DNA of 64,000 nucleotides from Cryptomeria japonica (Eukaryota > Streptophyta > Pinopsida > Cupressales > Cupressaceae): the NCBI RefSeq assembly GCF_030272615.1, contig NW_026729155.1:62001-126000 (forward strand), written 5' to 3'. The notes beneath the pieces are model-generated. The model was not told the origin of the DNA. It made no database searches and saw nothing but the letters and a program-made list of their open reading frames with translations. This document shows, in pieces, positions 1 through 12,589 of the stretch (its first letter is position 1; every line of letters begins with the position of its first letter). A program made the position numbers and the translations under genes.

Positions 1-2354
1 TTGTGGATGTTGAGTTTATAATCGGTTCTGGCAGGTTCATATTTATTTGTGCCCGTTTCATTGCATAATAAGATAGAGGTACATTGTTCTTTCTATGGTG
101 CTTTATATCAGCATTCTAGTTTTCTACCCTTCTTCCGTAAGCATGTGCTCTCTCTGCATTTTGTGTGTCTTTGCACACAGTTCACTAACTCTTCATAATC
201 ATCCAATGGATTTGTGGCTACTATGTCTATTGTGTTTAGGAGGCATAGATCATCACATGGAGATCAGTATATCTGGTTGTTCCTATGTGTTGTTGCACGA
301 GGGTTCCAAGCGCCTACATACTTATCAAAAAAAAAAATTGCTTTATCAACATCTTCGTTATTTTCCCAATCTAGCTTGTCCATATCTGGTGCATCTTGGA
401 GCCACGAGAACCCATGAACGTGTGTGGTTCCTTGGTGTTGCCATTCATATCTGTACCAATAATCTATCACACCAAAGAGTTTCTCAATAACTTCTTCACG
501 GAATATGGTGAATCTTTGATGTAGGTATAATGATTTTATATGCAAGTTATTAATAACATTTTCAAGACGGTGCTTATTTGAACGCATGGAAAGCTCTATA
601 TTATTTGTGAGGAGTTATTGGAGGTTTGGCCACTTTGTATCGGTTGCGCTTAGTGTGAAGAAGAGGGCAGGAGATCCTATTTGGTTTATCATGTTTGTTA
701 ATTTTAAACAACACTTGTTGCAATATGGTCTGGTTCCTCTCATGGTAGAGCCAAAGTGCAGCAATTTCATAGCTAGTTGTGAGCTGGGGAGTTCTTTCAG
801 GTTTGCGCGTAAATTCTCAATAGTGGCTGGTAAGTGCTCTTTTACATTTTTTTTCATGAAAACTGTTGTGAGCGGTTAGCTTCGATGAAGCATCATAAGG
901 TTATAGATGTAGTATCAGAATCTTGGATGTTGTTCAAATCTGTGATCACGGAATCGTATCAAGTGTAGTACATATTCATGCATCTTTATTTCCCTAGTTC
1001 TTGGTTGTATTTGTAATCCAATTCCATTTGGGAAGAGTGTTGGAAATGCCATATCCAGTAGGCCCTCAGTATTATATTCATTAATTGGGGTTAAGCCTAT
1101 TTCTAGCTAGTCAATGATGTTATCTATGGTGTCCTCTAGCTCTAGTGTTTTCTTAATTATCTGTAGTTCACGGTGTTCATTCGGTAGGTAGAATATAACT
1201 AATGATGAATTGGTTATCATACCCTCAACTTGGTCTTCATCAGCATCTTCACTGTTTGCTACCATTACATCATGGTTTGCTTAAATGGTGTGAAGCATGC
1301 TTGATACATCTGTTATTTCCTTGGGGATTTGGTTTAGATTGTTATAATCTATTGACACATCTTTATACTATGGGTCATATTTCACTTTGTATTGCAATGT
1401 ATCCATAACACGACCCCTACTTACGTAATAGTCATAGTAGTTTCCTTGAGCATGGGGTCTACAAATTATAAGGACATCTATGTCTCCCAATTTACATGGG
1501 AGCACACTTGCAATATTCTGTATATCTTGTGGGAAGCTAATTGTATGGCCGTTGTATTTATATTGGCCTCCAATAGTATGGGTAACTTGTAATATTGGGT
1601 TCACTCTAGCAATGAGCATTTCTTCTACTTGCGTCAATATCTTCAGTATAATAGGTTGATCCCCTGGGTCCATGTTATTGTGCAGTCAGAACTAGTGTAT
1701 GCCCTTTTCATTTATGCATCTCCTATAGGTGGGGGTTTGGCATGATGAGTATGAAAGCATACCTAGGTATGAATCTTTGCATATGTTACATACTTCCAAG
1801 TTAGAAAGCACGTCTATTTTCCTATGAAAGCTTTTCATTGCTGTCTTGAATCTAGCATTAGCATTCAACCCCATTGTTTTATTTGTTTGATATCATTCTT
1901 GCACTTGTAGTTTTTGGTTGGCTTGAGAATTGGTCACATTTGCATATTTTCCGTTCACAGGGTTAGTTTTGTATTGTTCTTTTCTTCTCAAATGCCTATG
2001 TATAGCTATTTTCTCCTTATGTCTAGCATAATATGTTCAACTTCTTTTTCAATTTAGTTCTTTTTGATCTTGCATTTGTTTAGGGTGATTGGTGGTTCGT
2101 TGAACACTGGAGTCAGCCATTTGATTGTAGTATTTAGTGGGAAAAGCACGTTTAGGGTGATTGGTGTTCCCTTGAGCATTAGAGTTAGCCATCTGATTAC
2201 AGTATTCAGTGGGAAAATCATAACCACCTTCACAAACAAGATTTGAACCAAATAGAAACATTACAATATAATATACATGGAACATTGCATATTGGAATAG
2301 ACAAAGAATTTGAGCTCTGAATACAAAAGGAAGGAAGCATGTATTAAAGAACAT
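1..2354 (-). pseudogene. Helitron RepHel, N-terminal and Rep part, partial at window edge
   Basis: One reading frame runs from 2354 to the window start with in-frame stops and no frameshift between the open blocks: the starts at 2354, 1874, 1673, 857 and 587 all share a frame. Blocks in order are a Cys-rich segment (CNICKDSYLG, near 1790), a block containing TQVEEMLIARVNPILQVTH (1670 to 1370), a block with MAFPTLFPNG (near 1060), LRGTRP/FFTLSATDTKWP-type text (857 to 615), and the rolling-circle Rep block with the HVHGF His-hydrophobic-His motif (about 415). These match the helitron-like N-terminal domain of plant RepHel. The Rep cuts one strand and starts rolling-circle transposition; the helicase domain would lie beyond base 1. 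The first residues are uncertain because a 5' exon may be missing. Multiple stops make it non-functional. Confidence 0.85.
2079..2222. repeat. 72-bp tandem duplication, two units, in the RepHel N-terminus
   Basis: Two 72-bp units, 2079-2150 and 2151-2222, both begin TTTAGGGTGATTGGTG. The period is 24 codons, so the minus-strand protein carries a doubled motif ending in TNHPK without losing frame. Confidence 0.8.
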
Positions 2355-5300
2355 GGAAACAGTGCTGAAAGTAATTACAATTCAATGTACTGAAATTTAT
2401 GGACAGACTCAAATTATTATAAGATAAAGTCCATTTGACAATTAGAAATTTAAAGGAAAGTTTTTTTACCTGAAGACACATAATGGGTCAAAAAATGAAG
2501 TTGTGTTTCCATGAGATTTGTTGTTATTTCAGGAATCCTTTGGTTCATATCTATCTAATGCCTTGTTCACCACCATACGGTCAATCAGTATAAAATTTGT
2601 TCATAGATGCTTCAGTTGGATTTAATAGTTCCTTAAGAATATATATGGCATTAACAAATGTAAACCAAAACATGAATTCAATCAACATCTGATTAAGATA
2701 TTTTAACATGGACAGGAATATAGCCTAATGTATGTAAAATCAATGTGGTATCATAAGCCTGCCATCTAAATGCATGTCTTTTGAATCATATGCTCATTAC
2801 AGGCACATAGTACATGTGTGCTTACATAGACATAACTAATTCAAAATGGGAGAAGAAAGAATTGAAAGAACAAGGAGTAAAAGAATGTGAAACATTGGTT
2901 ACTCACTGGATAGAGAATTTTAAAAATCTCGTCCAAGAAAATTGAACCCAACACTAATTCCTGTAGTGCCTAAGGTGAGAGAAAATCCACTACAAAGTCT
3001 TAATCTAGCTTGAACTTTATCATCAGATGTCCAATATGGTGCAACAACCTTCCAAAACCTATTGATAAGAGTTTGAAGGTTTGAACCTTCTCTCTGCCAA
3101 AAAGCAACTCTATTAAATAGTCTCTAAGGAAGTAAAATAAACACATAAAATGAATATGCAAGTATCTCCTAGTTATGATAATAGTATAAAGGTCAAGCTT
3201 TTCAACTTGCAGCACAAATCAGATTGAGAAAATTGTTATCAAAGTACCAAGAATAATAGACAGCCTTTAGAATAGTTAAGAGACCATAACAAAATTCAGG
3301 ATGCCATCCCCATTGGCAAAATTTTAAAGCACAATTCACTTATGAAAATGAGGCTGAATAAAGAACTTAGAACCAGGTAATGTAATAAGTGGAATATTTC
3401 TATAAAATATAGGAAAGACTTCTGAAATGGAAGTGACTATCTGATACCACATCAATTAAAAGTTCCTTGTTCAGCAAGATGAGCAAGAATCAAGTATTTC
3501 CAATCGATATCTATAAGTATTTATGAGTACACATGGATAGTTACTACTACTAAATTTCAGAATCATAAATCTCGTATAAAACCATAGGATTGTTCATAAA
3601 ACTCACATGGACATTTCAACAAATTTTTACAAATAATTACCACAAAAAATAAATCTCTCAATTCCCAAAACTGGAAATAATTTTTCTTTACAAATTGATG
3701 ATTAGAGACATTAAATTATACATAAAGCTTTAATTTTTATTAGCATGATTAAAACTTAGATTATATAACATTTATATTGATTTAATATCGTTGGGAGTTA
3801 CTACCCTACAATAACAGATCTACAAAAAACACCTGTATTAGTGTAACGATGGATCTAGTAGATAAGTGTTGACATACATGATGGATGTGTCAAGAATGAG
3901 TATGTGTCATACAAATGGGAGTGATAAAAGTTCAGGATAATTGGGAGCTCAAAGACAAACTACAAGTCGGTAAGATGAAGAATTAAAATCTCAATGCTCT
4001 AGTCTAGGCCATTGAAAAAGCACACCATATGCAATTGTATATGTGGTACATTATTGGAAATTATATTTGCTTAAAATATTTAAGAACAGTATTTCTTAAA
4101 CAACATTGTTGTCAAGGCCAATAAATCCAAGGAAGAAATCAAAGCTTTTGTGCAAGCACTGAAGCAATTTATGGAAGAATATAATCTAGATTAGTACACT
4201 GAAGAGAGCCAACTTTTAGTACAAGGGTTGACACAATGATTATATGTTATGTATGACCATTTTTAGGCATAGTAGTGACTGAAGCAAATATAGTAATATT
4301 ATGATGTCCAAACTATGAACTACTTCTTAGAACTTATAGAAATAGCCTGGCTGATAGTTTGTATTTTTGATATGATACATTTCATAGTTAGCTAAATGCT
4401 AACCTGACTTTCGAGGCTATAATTTTGTGGTTTATATGCTATCTTTAGTTCAAGAAAATAGTCAATATTTTTTTTGATTATGTTTACAAATTTTATTCTA
4501 GTGTCATCGTAAATTTGACAAATTTGAAAATAATAATATATCTTCCAACCTGGTAAATGAATCATTAAAAATTCTATTTTAGATAGGCAAAAGACCCTAC
4601 AACTCTCTATCAACAAAATACCATCCAACCGTTTAAGCTACCCAATCTATTTTGATATGCAAAACAGAGACCAAAAAAGACATTTACCAATAATAAATTT
4701 ACCATAAATATTATATTGTTAATCTCATATTTACTTGAATAGTATACCTCTTTCCATTTGTGGTGCCCTATAACTACAAGGTCAAAGTACGTTCTATAGA
4801 ACTTTCTATTCCTGGTATACATTCAAGTCGACTTCCCTGCATAGCAACTATTTCTGTGTATATACAAACTACGTCATTGACAATATTTGGGCTACTCAAA
4901 ATAAGAAACAGTAAGATATTTGCAAGAGTTATGGAAGTTACGCATCTCAATTTGGGATTATTTTCAGTTATTTTGAATGCACATAAGTTTTCACAGATTC
5001 AAATAAATGTAAATAAAGCAAAAAGTATAGACAATCCAACACTAACAACATTGCACTAAAATATGTAGTGAATGTACTGAACATAGTCAAATCAAACAAA
5101 ATGCAAGCATCTTTGCCTGTGGCTCAAGACAAGGCAGTAAGTTCCCCCCTCATAATTTATTTCTACTTTTGTAGTTTCAATAAAATAAACAGATTTACTT
5201 CGCATGGTATACCAAAATAATTGTAGTACAAGACATATCAAAGCATGTCATTCATGAAAGTTGACATTCCTCCACAATGCAAGTTTGAACTCAACATATA

Positions 5301-6173
5301 GCATGTATTGCACAAAAATATTCTCAGACAAGGTTGAATGTATTGTATACCCTACTAAACCCATATTTTTTCTATATAATCTCAAACTCCTTACAAAATC
5401 CATACAATATCAAGCTCTTTTGTGTTATTACCAAGAATATATATATTACCAATATATATTTGCAGACAATCTGCAATATACACTCTGGGTGAAAAGATCA
5501 GATTCAGCTTGTCATGACTGTGTTTTCTTTCCATTGTATTTTTCTTATTCTAACAATCATTGTTCTTTGACAGTCTCTAATTCTTGTTTCAGCAACGTAA
5601 GATGTATTACAGTTACTTGCAACTATGAATTAAATAATCATAATCACAGAATATGCATTTGTAATATACAACATGAACTCAAAATTATATGCACATATAC
5701 AGTTTCATTTCCAAATAGCTTTCAATGCATGTGTCTCATTTGAAATCAAGTTATCAATTGAAATGAAGTTATCAGTAAAGTTCCCAAATTTAACAAGAGT
5801 TGAATTGCATCGTATGAAAAAGAAAAGTTACATTGCATCATATGGAAAAGAATCTATTGGTTAAGCTTTATAACTTAAAAGATCAGACAATCCTAAATCA
5901 TTTGGAGTCCATGTAAAAATGTTAGCAAGATTTTGAAAATAGGTAATCAAGAGAAAAGGTAGTTTCTAGGTTTGCCCATCACATATTGGCATTCATGATT
6001 TATTAATTTACAATGCATACACATCATGAGACACACACAAGAGCACACACACAATAAATTACATTTTCACTCTGTTTACAACTGTACACTGATTATCATT
6101 GTCTATATTTACAACCGGCTGTATTTACAACTGTGTGCTGGCCTTAATGCTAGAGGCTTGTATCAGTACACAT
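2355..6173. other. No gene recognised; AT-rich spacer between Helitron relics
   Basis: AT-rich sequence with only short scattered open frames and no protein motif I recognise on either strand. It is probably interior Helitron sequence or later insertions too decayed to name. No terminal repeats were found in it. Confidence 0.5.
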
Positions 6174-8084
6174 TTATTTTATTTTTTCTAGAAGTATACT
6201 ACTCTTTGAGGCAAAATCTAGCTTCTTTGCATTGGTGATGGCAACCTTAAGCCATTATTCATTATTGTATGTTTCATTTCTGCATGTTAGGTTCAAGAGG
6301 AACTAATTATACATTATGTTTTTTATGACCTCTATGGTGCTTTTCTCATCATTGTCATCAGATTGAAGCATGCATAATATTTCTGTAGGCATGCCCACGA
6401 GTTCTGTTGCCCCTTCATCAAATGCAATTGCCCATATTGTATCTATGTGATCTTGTAGGTTTGTCTGGAGGATGTATCTATAGTTACATTCAGACAAGGT
6501 CATGTTATATTTCAAACAATACTAGGTTCCTTCTTCGATCTTGTCTAATCGTTTCTTACACAGTTTTCTATTTACTTGGGTGGGACATGCTTGGTAGAAA
6601 ATTGACTTAGATTTTATTTGTTGTATCATTTCCTTTAGAATGCAATAGAAGGGTTACACTGAATTTGATGCATGTTCCTGAATTTCACTAATCGTCATTC
6701 TTTGAGGGACAGCAGTTGATGTAGCAAGCTGATGCAAAATTCCTTGTCCAGTGTGAACATTTTGGTTGCACCAATCTTTTAGCTGGGCCAATTCCTCTGT
6801 AAGAGGGTTTATGGAGAGGCTTGTATCAAATGTTGTACCTATTACCTTTCCATTAAATTCTCAAACATGACCATTCTTGATAGCAAGAGTAGTCGTTTCT
6901 TGTAAATAATGCCTTCATTGGAGTTCAGTACCTTCCTTTTCTGCCATTGCACCCCATAGTGTAACATCGATGATTGATCGAGTCATGTCGACTAACTTAA
7001 TGGTATGCCTAGGAACCTCTGTATCATCTCTTTTACATATCGTTGAGCTTGGATCAACACTGATGACAATTCCAATAACATCAATGGTTGAGCTGTTGTT
7101 TATGGTAGCCACTTGATCAAGAGGTGTGAAGACATATCTGTGCTTGGGTATAGAAGAGTCATCACTGTAGGTAGTAACCTTTGAGTCATCTACCAAGGTT
7201 ATTTCTAGTCCACTGTTGAGTTTGTTGAAAATTTTATTGGCTGGCTTGATTGCTCCACCAGATAATGTGTATGTCACTCCAACTTAGATGTTATCATAAT
7301 GGATTTTTGCTAGTTTATTGAAACACGTAACACATGTTTCAGTACCTTCGCTATCTACAATGTCCAAGCTAAAAATATGGCCACTTTCTTTTGTTGTATT
7401 ATAGTGATAGATGTCCTTCTTCACTAGGATACGACCCTTGATGGACCAATTTGGTTGGTAGGGATTCAATTTTTTTATAGGAGTTATCGTCATAGGTGCG
7501 CTGCCCACGTTTTGAGGTGTCCTGACCCCAAACAATGCTCTTTGTTGCCCAAAACCCTTACTTTTTGTGGATGTGCTTGGCTCTATACTTGCATCAAATA
7601 GAGGAAGGGTAGTTTGTACTATGTCGTCTTCCTGTTTTACATAAAGGAAAATTGGTTCTCCAATTGTAGCATGTGTTGTACATATAATCTCTACGTCCAG
7701 AATAATGATCCACCTACATAATTAAACAATCAAAAATGAAATATTTTAAGAAATGCATTTTGTTAAATGTAAAGGTTATATAAACTTTGTTGGAAAAATA
7801 GTAGACTTATTGACTCACCAAGAACCATGCGAATTTGGGAAGATATACTTTGTTAGCTGTAGAATGGAGCCAATCATGAGTTGTTTGGAATCTATGTCAT
7901 TATTATTATTTTTTGGCAAGGAAGCCTTTCATTTGTGAACGCCATCTAAAAGATCAACTCTATAATGATTGCATTGCTTAGGTCCATCCCCAAAGTTAGA
8001 TATAGCAGATATTTGGAGACATGGAGCCACAAGGATGGACCCATCATACATAAGTTGGATTGCATTTTCAATTAATACATCCAT
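6174..8084 (-). pseudogene. RPA1-like (replication protein A 70-kDa) pseudogene, two exons
   Basis: RPA1 is the large single-stranded-DNA-binding subunit of replication protein A. Exon 1 (8084 to 7819) encodes the RPA70N OB fold with an ISNFGDGP segment; the ATG at 8084 is the first in this frame. Exon 2 (7713 to 6174) encodes DBD-A (ITPIKKLNPYQPNWSIKGRI), DBD-B (DVIGIVISVDPS and LWGAMAEKEG) and DBD-C (YILQTNLQDHIDTIWAIAFD). Exon 2 stays in a single frame but has in-frame stops at 7284-7286 (TAA), 6915-6917 (TGA), near 6531 (TAG, where family members have Trp before the second zinc-finger Cys) and 6303-6305, among others; exon 1 has TGA at 7929-7931. The last zinc-ribbon Cys is replaced by Tyr (YCLKY). 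It lies upstream of the RepHel relic on the same strand, so it is probably the Helitron-borne RPA gene rather than the host's own copy. Confidence 0.85.
7714..7818 (-). other. Intron of the RPA1-like pseudogene (105 bp)
   Basis: On the minus strand the donor reads TTCTTG|GTGAGT and the acceptor TTATGTAG|GTGG, preceded by a T-rich stretch. Joining the exons keeps the frame (phase 2, completing a Trp codon) and leads into WIIILDVEII, as expected in RPA70N. The retained intron argues that this copy did not arise by simple retroposition. Confidence 0.75.
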
Positions 8085-8319
8085 GAGACAGAGGATTAGG
8101 ATGTTGCCTGTAAAACCAAGAGCAAACTACTTCATTGCACTATATGATGGTTCAACAAATGGTTGGATTCATTAATGTCAACGCACATAATATACAATGT
8201 GCATGTATCAAGCCTTCAATAAATATATTATACATCACTGAGTAGAAGCAGCGACAGTGTCATCAACTGTGATCCTTGAACCTTATTCGGGATACAAATT
8301 AATGTTTGTGCTTTTCTAA

Positions 8320-8363
8320 CTATGACTATGACTATGACTATGACTATGACTATGATTATGACT
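8320..8363. repeat. (CTATGA)n microsatellite
   Basis: About seven hexamer units, with one CTATGA to TTATGA change near the 3' end. Confidence 0.95.
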
Positions 8364-11300
8364 TAGTTGTGAAATAAATAGAATGATATATTTATGCTTG
8401 TGCTTGTTTCTATGCTAGTACTCCAATAGCCCATAATAGGGCAGCCTCGAGAGGATGTAGAGTGTAGGATAGATTGAAAGTTTTGCAGTAGCTTGAGAGG
8501 GCATCATAGTTGACAACATCAATATAGCATAATACACAACCAAAAGTAGTTTAAGCATTGTACCAAGAACAAGTATCGCATGTTTCACTTGGAAGTAGCA
8601 ATTTATATAGATTTTTGTTCTAACATGATCGTTGACGTCGTAGTTCATCAGTTCTCTTTAGTTTGCACAATGTGGAGCCTCCTCTTGCTCAAGATGTAAT
8701 AAGAATTCTGGGTTACACAATGTAGAAAACTGCATCTAACAAGTGAAACATGGGCACTTGCTCATGGGTTTGCTTCTACGTTTACTGTTTAGTGAGAATT
8801 TATCTTGTAGTTTGTAGAGAATGGGACAACCCGTTATAGCTTTAAAGTGCGTAGGGACAAGCTGAAAAATAACCCTGTTGCATATTGTGTTTGATCTGTT
8901 GTATCAAAATGGGTTTGAGTGCAAGGGATGTCATCTTTGGCTTCTGATGTACATCATGTTTAGCTATTGCATGGTGCTAAGTTATGCGTATGACCTGAAG
9001 AACTAACATTCATGGGCTTAAACTATGATTTTAAATAATGAGAACCAATCCAAAAAAAAAAAAGGTTTTAACGTGAACATTTGATGAAAACAGAGTATGG
9101 CTTAGTTGATACGAGAGCATCGGATACACAAAATTAGAACCAATCCATCTCTTAAATCTAATAAATTCTCTATTAAAGTGAGTTTCTTGTATGGTTTTAC
9201 CGTGCCTATTATTTGCCAGACTTTTGCTCTATATCTATTGAACCTATGCATGCCCAAATTATATGACAAACAAAACAAACAACAAACTATGGTAAAACTA
9301 CAAACTGAAACCCAATAGACAATAGCACAAAATTTTAGCACTATTAGTAAGATTTAGTATCTAGGAAAAAATATTCAGGAAAAATTGAAAGGGAATTAAA
9401 CTCACTAAAGTTATTTTTTAAACACTATCAGTTTTTTTCTTGTTCATAGTAAAGAGCCTGTCAAAAGCACAAGGTGAAAACCCAATGTTAGATTCTATAA
9501 TTATGCATGTTGGGTATTGTACAGTTGAACAAAACATAAAACTACCAAATAAATTGAACTATATCATTATACAACACAGACGTAAAATTCAACTTAAAAA
9601 AGTCATTTTTCCTAGAACTGACATTTTTTTCCTCATACAAACTAAATTACAAATTGAAACCCTAGCTAAAACACATAACATTATAATTTATCACAATTCC
9701 AATTCACTTCTATATAATATAAAACCTTGATAAAAAACACAATATATTGAGCTACAACATATAAATTACAGAAAAAAGGGTACATTAAACTCATCAAGTT
9801 TCCAGCATCAAAGGTTTTTTTAACATCTCGATTATAGTGCAAACAAAATCTGTAGGCAAAACATCTATTATATTTACAGCCATAGAATTATTGAAATGAT
9901 ACACAAGATTGATGCAAATACCTTCAAAATCTTCAAATAATGCCAAAGCTTATTAGAACTATTTGTTTGTTTTCAAGTGTTGATTGAATGAAAGTGTGTT
10001 CTGTTTATGTAATGTCTGGGCATCAAAGAATGTATTAATGAAAACATTTCATGAAGGATAAATTGTGGCTGAGAACTAAATGCATATGCACATTGCATGA
10101 GTTAGAACATGTGATTACCTATGATTTGGTTGTCTGGGTGCTGGAAGAATAGGATGTGTTGAGGGAAAAGTTGGAAAAACACTTCTGAGATTTCAAACAT
10201 TCCACTCTCATTTCCTGGAAAGTCATATTGCTACAGTAGTTGAGTGTTTGGGGATGAAACCATAAGAGTAGCACACGGTATAGTTTGACAACAGATTTGT
10301 ATAGAGGGCTGTCAGGATAATCAATGAATTCAGACAGCTAAATTTGTGGTTTACTAATTAAATAAAATGATCTATCAAACCTATGTTTATCTTAAAAACA
10401 TAAAATTTTGAATTATTCTTACAATTTATTAATCTAAATCTAACGAACAAATGATAAACTAAAAATCATGAACAAACCTAGAAAATAAGAATAAAACAAG
10501 ATGCGTCTTGGATCGAAAAAGCTTGTGTACCTTGGATTCTTTGTTTGACATAATGAATTTCATTAAATATGATATGAAATGTCACAGAGATGAGTATGGT
10601 TTTTCTTTTCTGTGGTAGGGGTGTCGATTAGCATCAAAATAATGGTAGTGTTCATGGGGAATTAATAGTGTCCAGTTTCCCTAGAAGCACTAGCATCAGT
10701 AATAGATGGAAGTGGATCTTTTTCTTTATTTGGAATGAAGCAATAAGAGTAAGGGCATTGAAACACCCTCCCTCTGGCCTACTCTATAGAATATATAGCT
10801 TGAACACTGGGGGAGAGAGTTCATACTTGAGGAGTGCCTAGAGTTCCGGGAGGGCTGAGGCATTGAACCAACCTACTAAGCAGACACCTATTCTATAGAT
10901 TATAGATAGAGCTCAAACACCAAACCATCAGTCTACAAACACCCACCTATAGGCAAGCAGGGTAGGGCTTGGATATGATCCAACCGCCATAAGGGTTAAG
11001 GGTTGGGTTAAGGGTATAGGGCTCCTCGATAAACAACCATTCATAAACAACAAACCCAACAAACTCAATTGGTACAATTAAAAGCAAACTACCATGAACA
11101 AATTATAAGATTGCAGACAACGTTACATACCAAGTTATGCAGTCGACTCTGTTCTTCATCCTGTTGAACCATATGATGGAGTAGATTAAGTCTAAGTAAA
11201 GAGTCGATTGAAGATGGGTTCAGACGGTCTTTGCCAGAAATTCACCTCTGGGTGGATATGCAACCCGCATGCAAGCAACCACATCAATGTCCACCACAGC

Positions 11301-12179
11301 TGGACTATTAACCCTAACCACGCGTTATACGCGTTATAGGAGCTATCACAGAAAGCCTATCGACAAATTAATTGAAATAAAAATATATATTTGTTGTTTA
11401 ATAATTTTGAAATTGAACTTGTTTTGTTAAAAAGGAAAAAAAGAAGGTCAATAACATCTAGTTTTCAAAATAAAATTAGTCAAGTTTCACACAAGATAAG
11501 GCACCGTTATTATGTGTATATGTCAAGATGCTTTTTTTAAAAGGCTTACAATTAAACCTGAAATATTACATGTATACAAATTTCATCTGTAATTTTTTTC
11601 TAATTTAGAAGTTTGTGATAATTGTGTGTGCATCTTAACATATATAACATTAAATAACATATATAACACAAAAAAGTATGCATGTAAATTTTATTTTCAT
11701 ATATTTAAAGGATATGATTATGTGGTCCGTATAAAGTGATCAATTGTAAATGTGTTGTCAAGTTGTAAAGAATAAGGAAAATAGTGCATAAGTATTTCTA
11801 AAATTCAAGTAAAATATAATTATGAAACAAGAAAGTTAGTGGTCAATTATTCTCCATTCTTTAAATGATTTTTGTAAAACATTGTAAGGGATTGAAGGAA
11901 AGATAGATAAAAGTATTAAATAAATATAACTCTTATGATGAACATGTAATAATGTAGTCATATAAGATGAGATCAATTATGAGTAGCTTGTTTAGGAGAG
12001 CATGTGTATGTATGACAAATGATAGAAAATAAGAAGTGATTGTGAGCTTATAAATGTAATCAACTAAGATAAGATTATTCAAGAGATGTAACGAGAACAT
12101 GGTAATATCTATATTAATACTTAGTAGCTATGGTGGGTGACCTAATTCAAAATGAACCAAATACTTGTGATGATTTTTA
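8364..12179. other. No gene recognised
   Basis: AT-rich sequence with a poly-A run near 9050-9066. Open frames here are short and of low complexity. A GC-richer patch at about 10,750-11,350 has no recognisable coding content. No terminal inverted repeats or LTR pair were seen. Confidence 0.5.
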
Positions 12180-12585
12180 AAATAATATTAAGTTTTGGCT
12201 GAAAGGGGTAGAAGGTGATCTTGTGAACTATGTCGAAGGTGTGCAGGGTTTTGACTCAACCCTCTCTCAGAAATTTCCCTAGTTGCGGGAGAAAGGTGAC
12301 GTAAAATATAGGGGAGTGACCTTTATGGTCTCTGTGGAAACTATTGCTATTGTTAGTAGGTTATCTCTTAGAGCGAATTTTCTGAAAAAGATGAAGGGGT
12401 CTTACAACGATGAGCTTGATAGATTCTATAAGCTAGGAGAAGGGTTTTCAAGACTGTAGAGTGGGTACAATAGAGAAGACCTTCTTGGACTTTGGAAGGA
12501 TGCAACACTCATGCTTATAAAGTACTTTATGCTCGATGGTAGCTTAAAAATATTCCATACTCAACTCTTTACCATGATTTAATCA
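12180..12585 (+). pseudogene. Relic of an ORFx-like protein of unknown function
   Basis: One frame starting at FWLKGVEGDLVNYVEG, about 130 codons long, is interrupted by two TAG codons. It includes RGVTFMVSVETIAIVSRLSL and EDLLGLWKDATLMLIKYFML. This matches, block for block, the middle of ORFx in the LINEs of this window: GGEFMVDVYHITKVIG and EDLKSLWVDVADVIMRYITF near 51.3-51.5 kb. No RT or RNase H precedes it, so it is either a 5'-truncated LINE relic or a member of the source protein family that ORFx came from. Function is unknown. Confidence 0.5.
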
Positions 12586-12589
12586 TCTA

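Larger units (their letters stand above)
1..8084 (-). mobile_element. Decayed Helitron with RepHel and an RPA1-like gene (inferred span)
   Basis: Two minus-strand relics lie in the order expected for a plant Helitron: an RPA1-like gene (8084 to 6174) and, downstream on the same strand, the RepHel reading frame (2354 to the window edge). Plant Helitrons are known to carry RPA-like genes beside RepHel. The helicase half of RepHel and the 3' CTRR/hairpin end would lie outside the window. I could not place the 5' TC end. That both genes belong to one element is inferred from strand, order and a similar degree of decay; the 3.8 kb between them shows nothing recognisable and could hide another insertion. 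Confidence 0.55.

Noticed and set aside
5261-5743. Plus-strand open frame of 160 codons
   Set aside because: No recognisable motif and biased Tyr/Ile/Cys content typical of random AT-rich frames.
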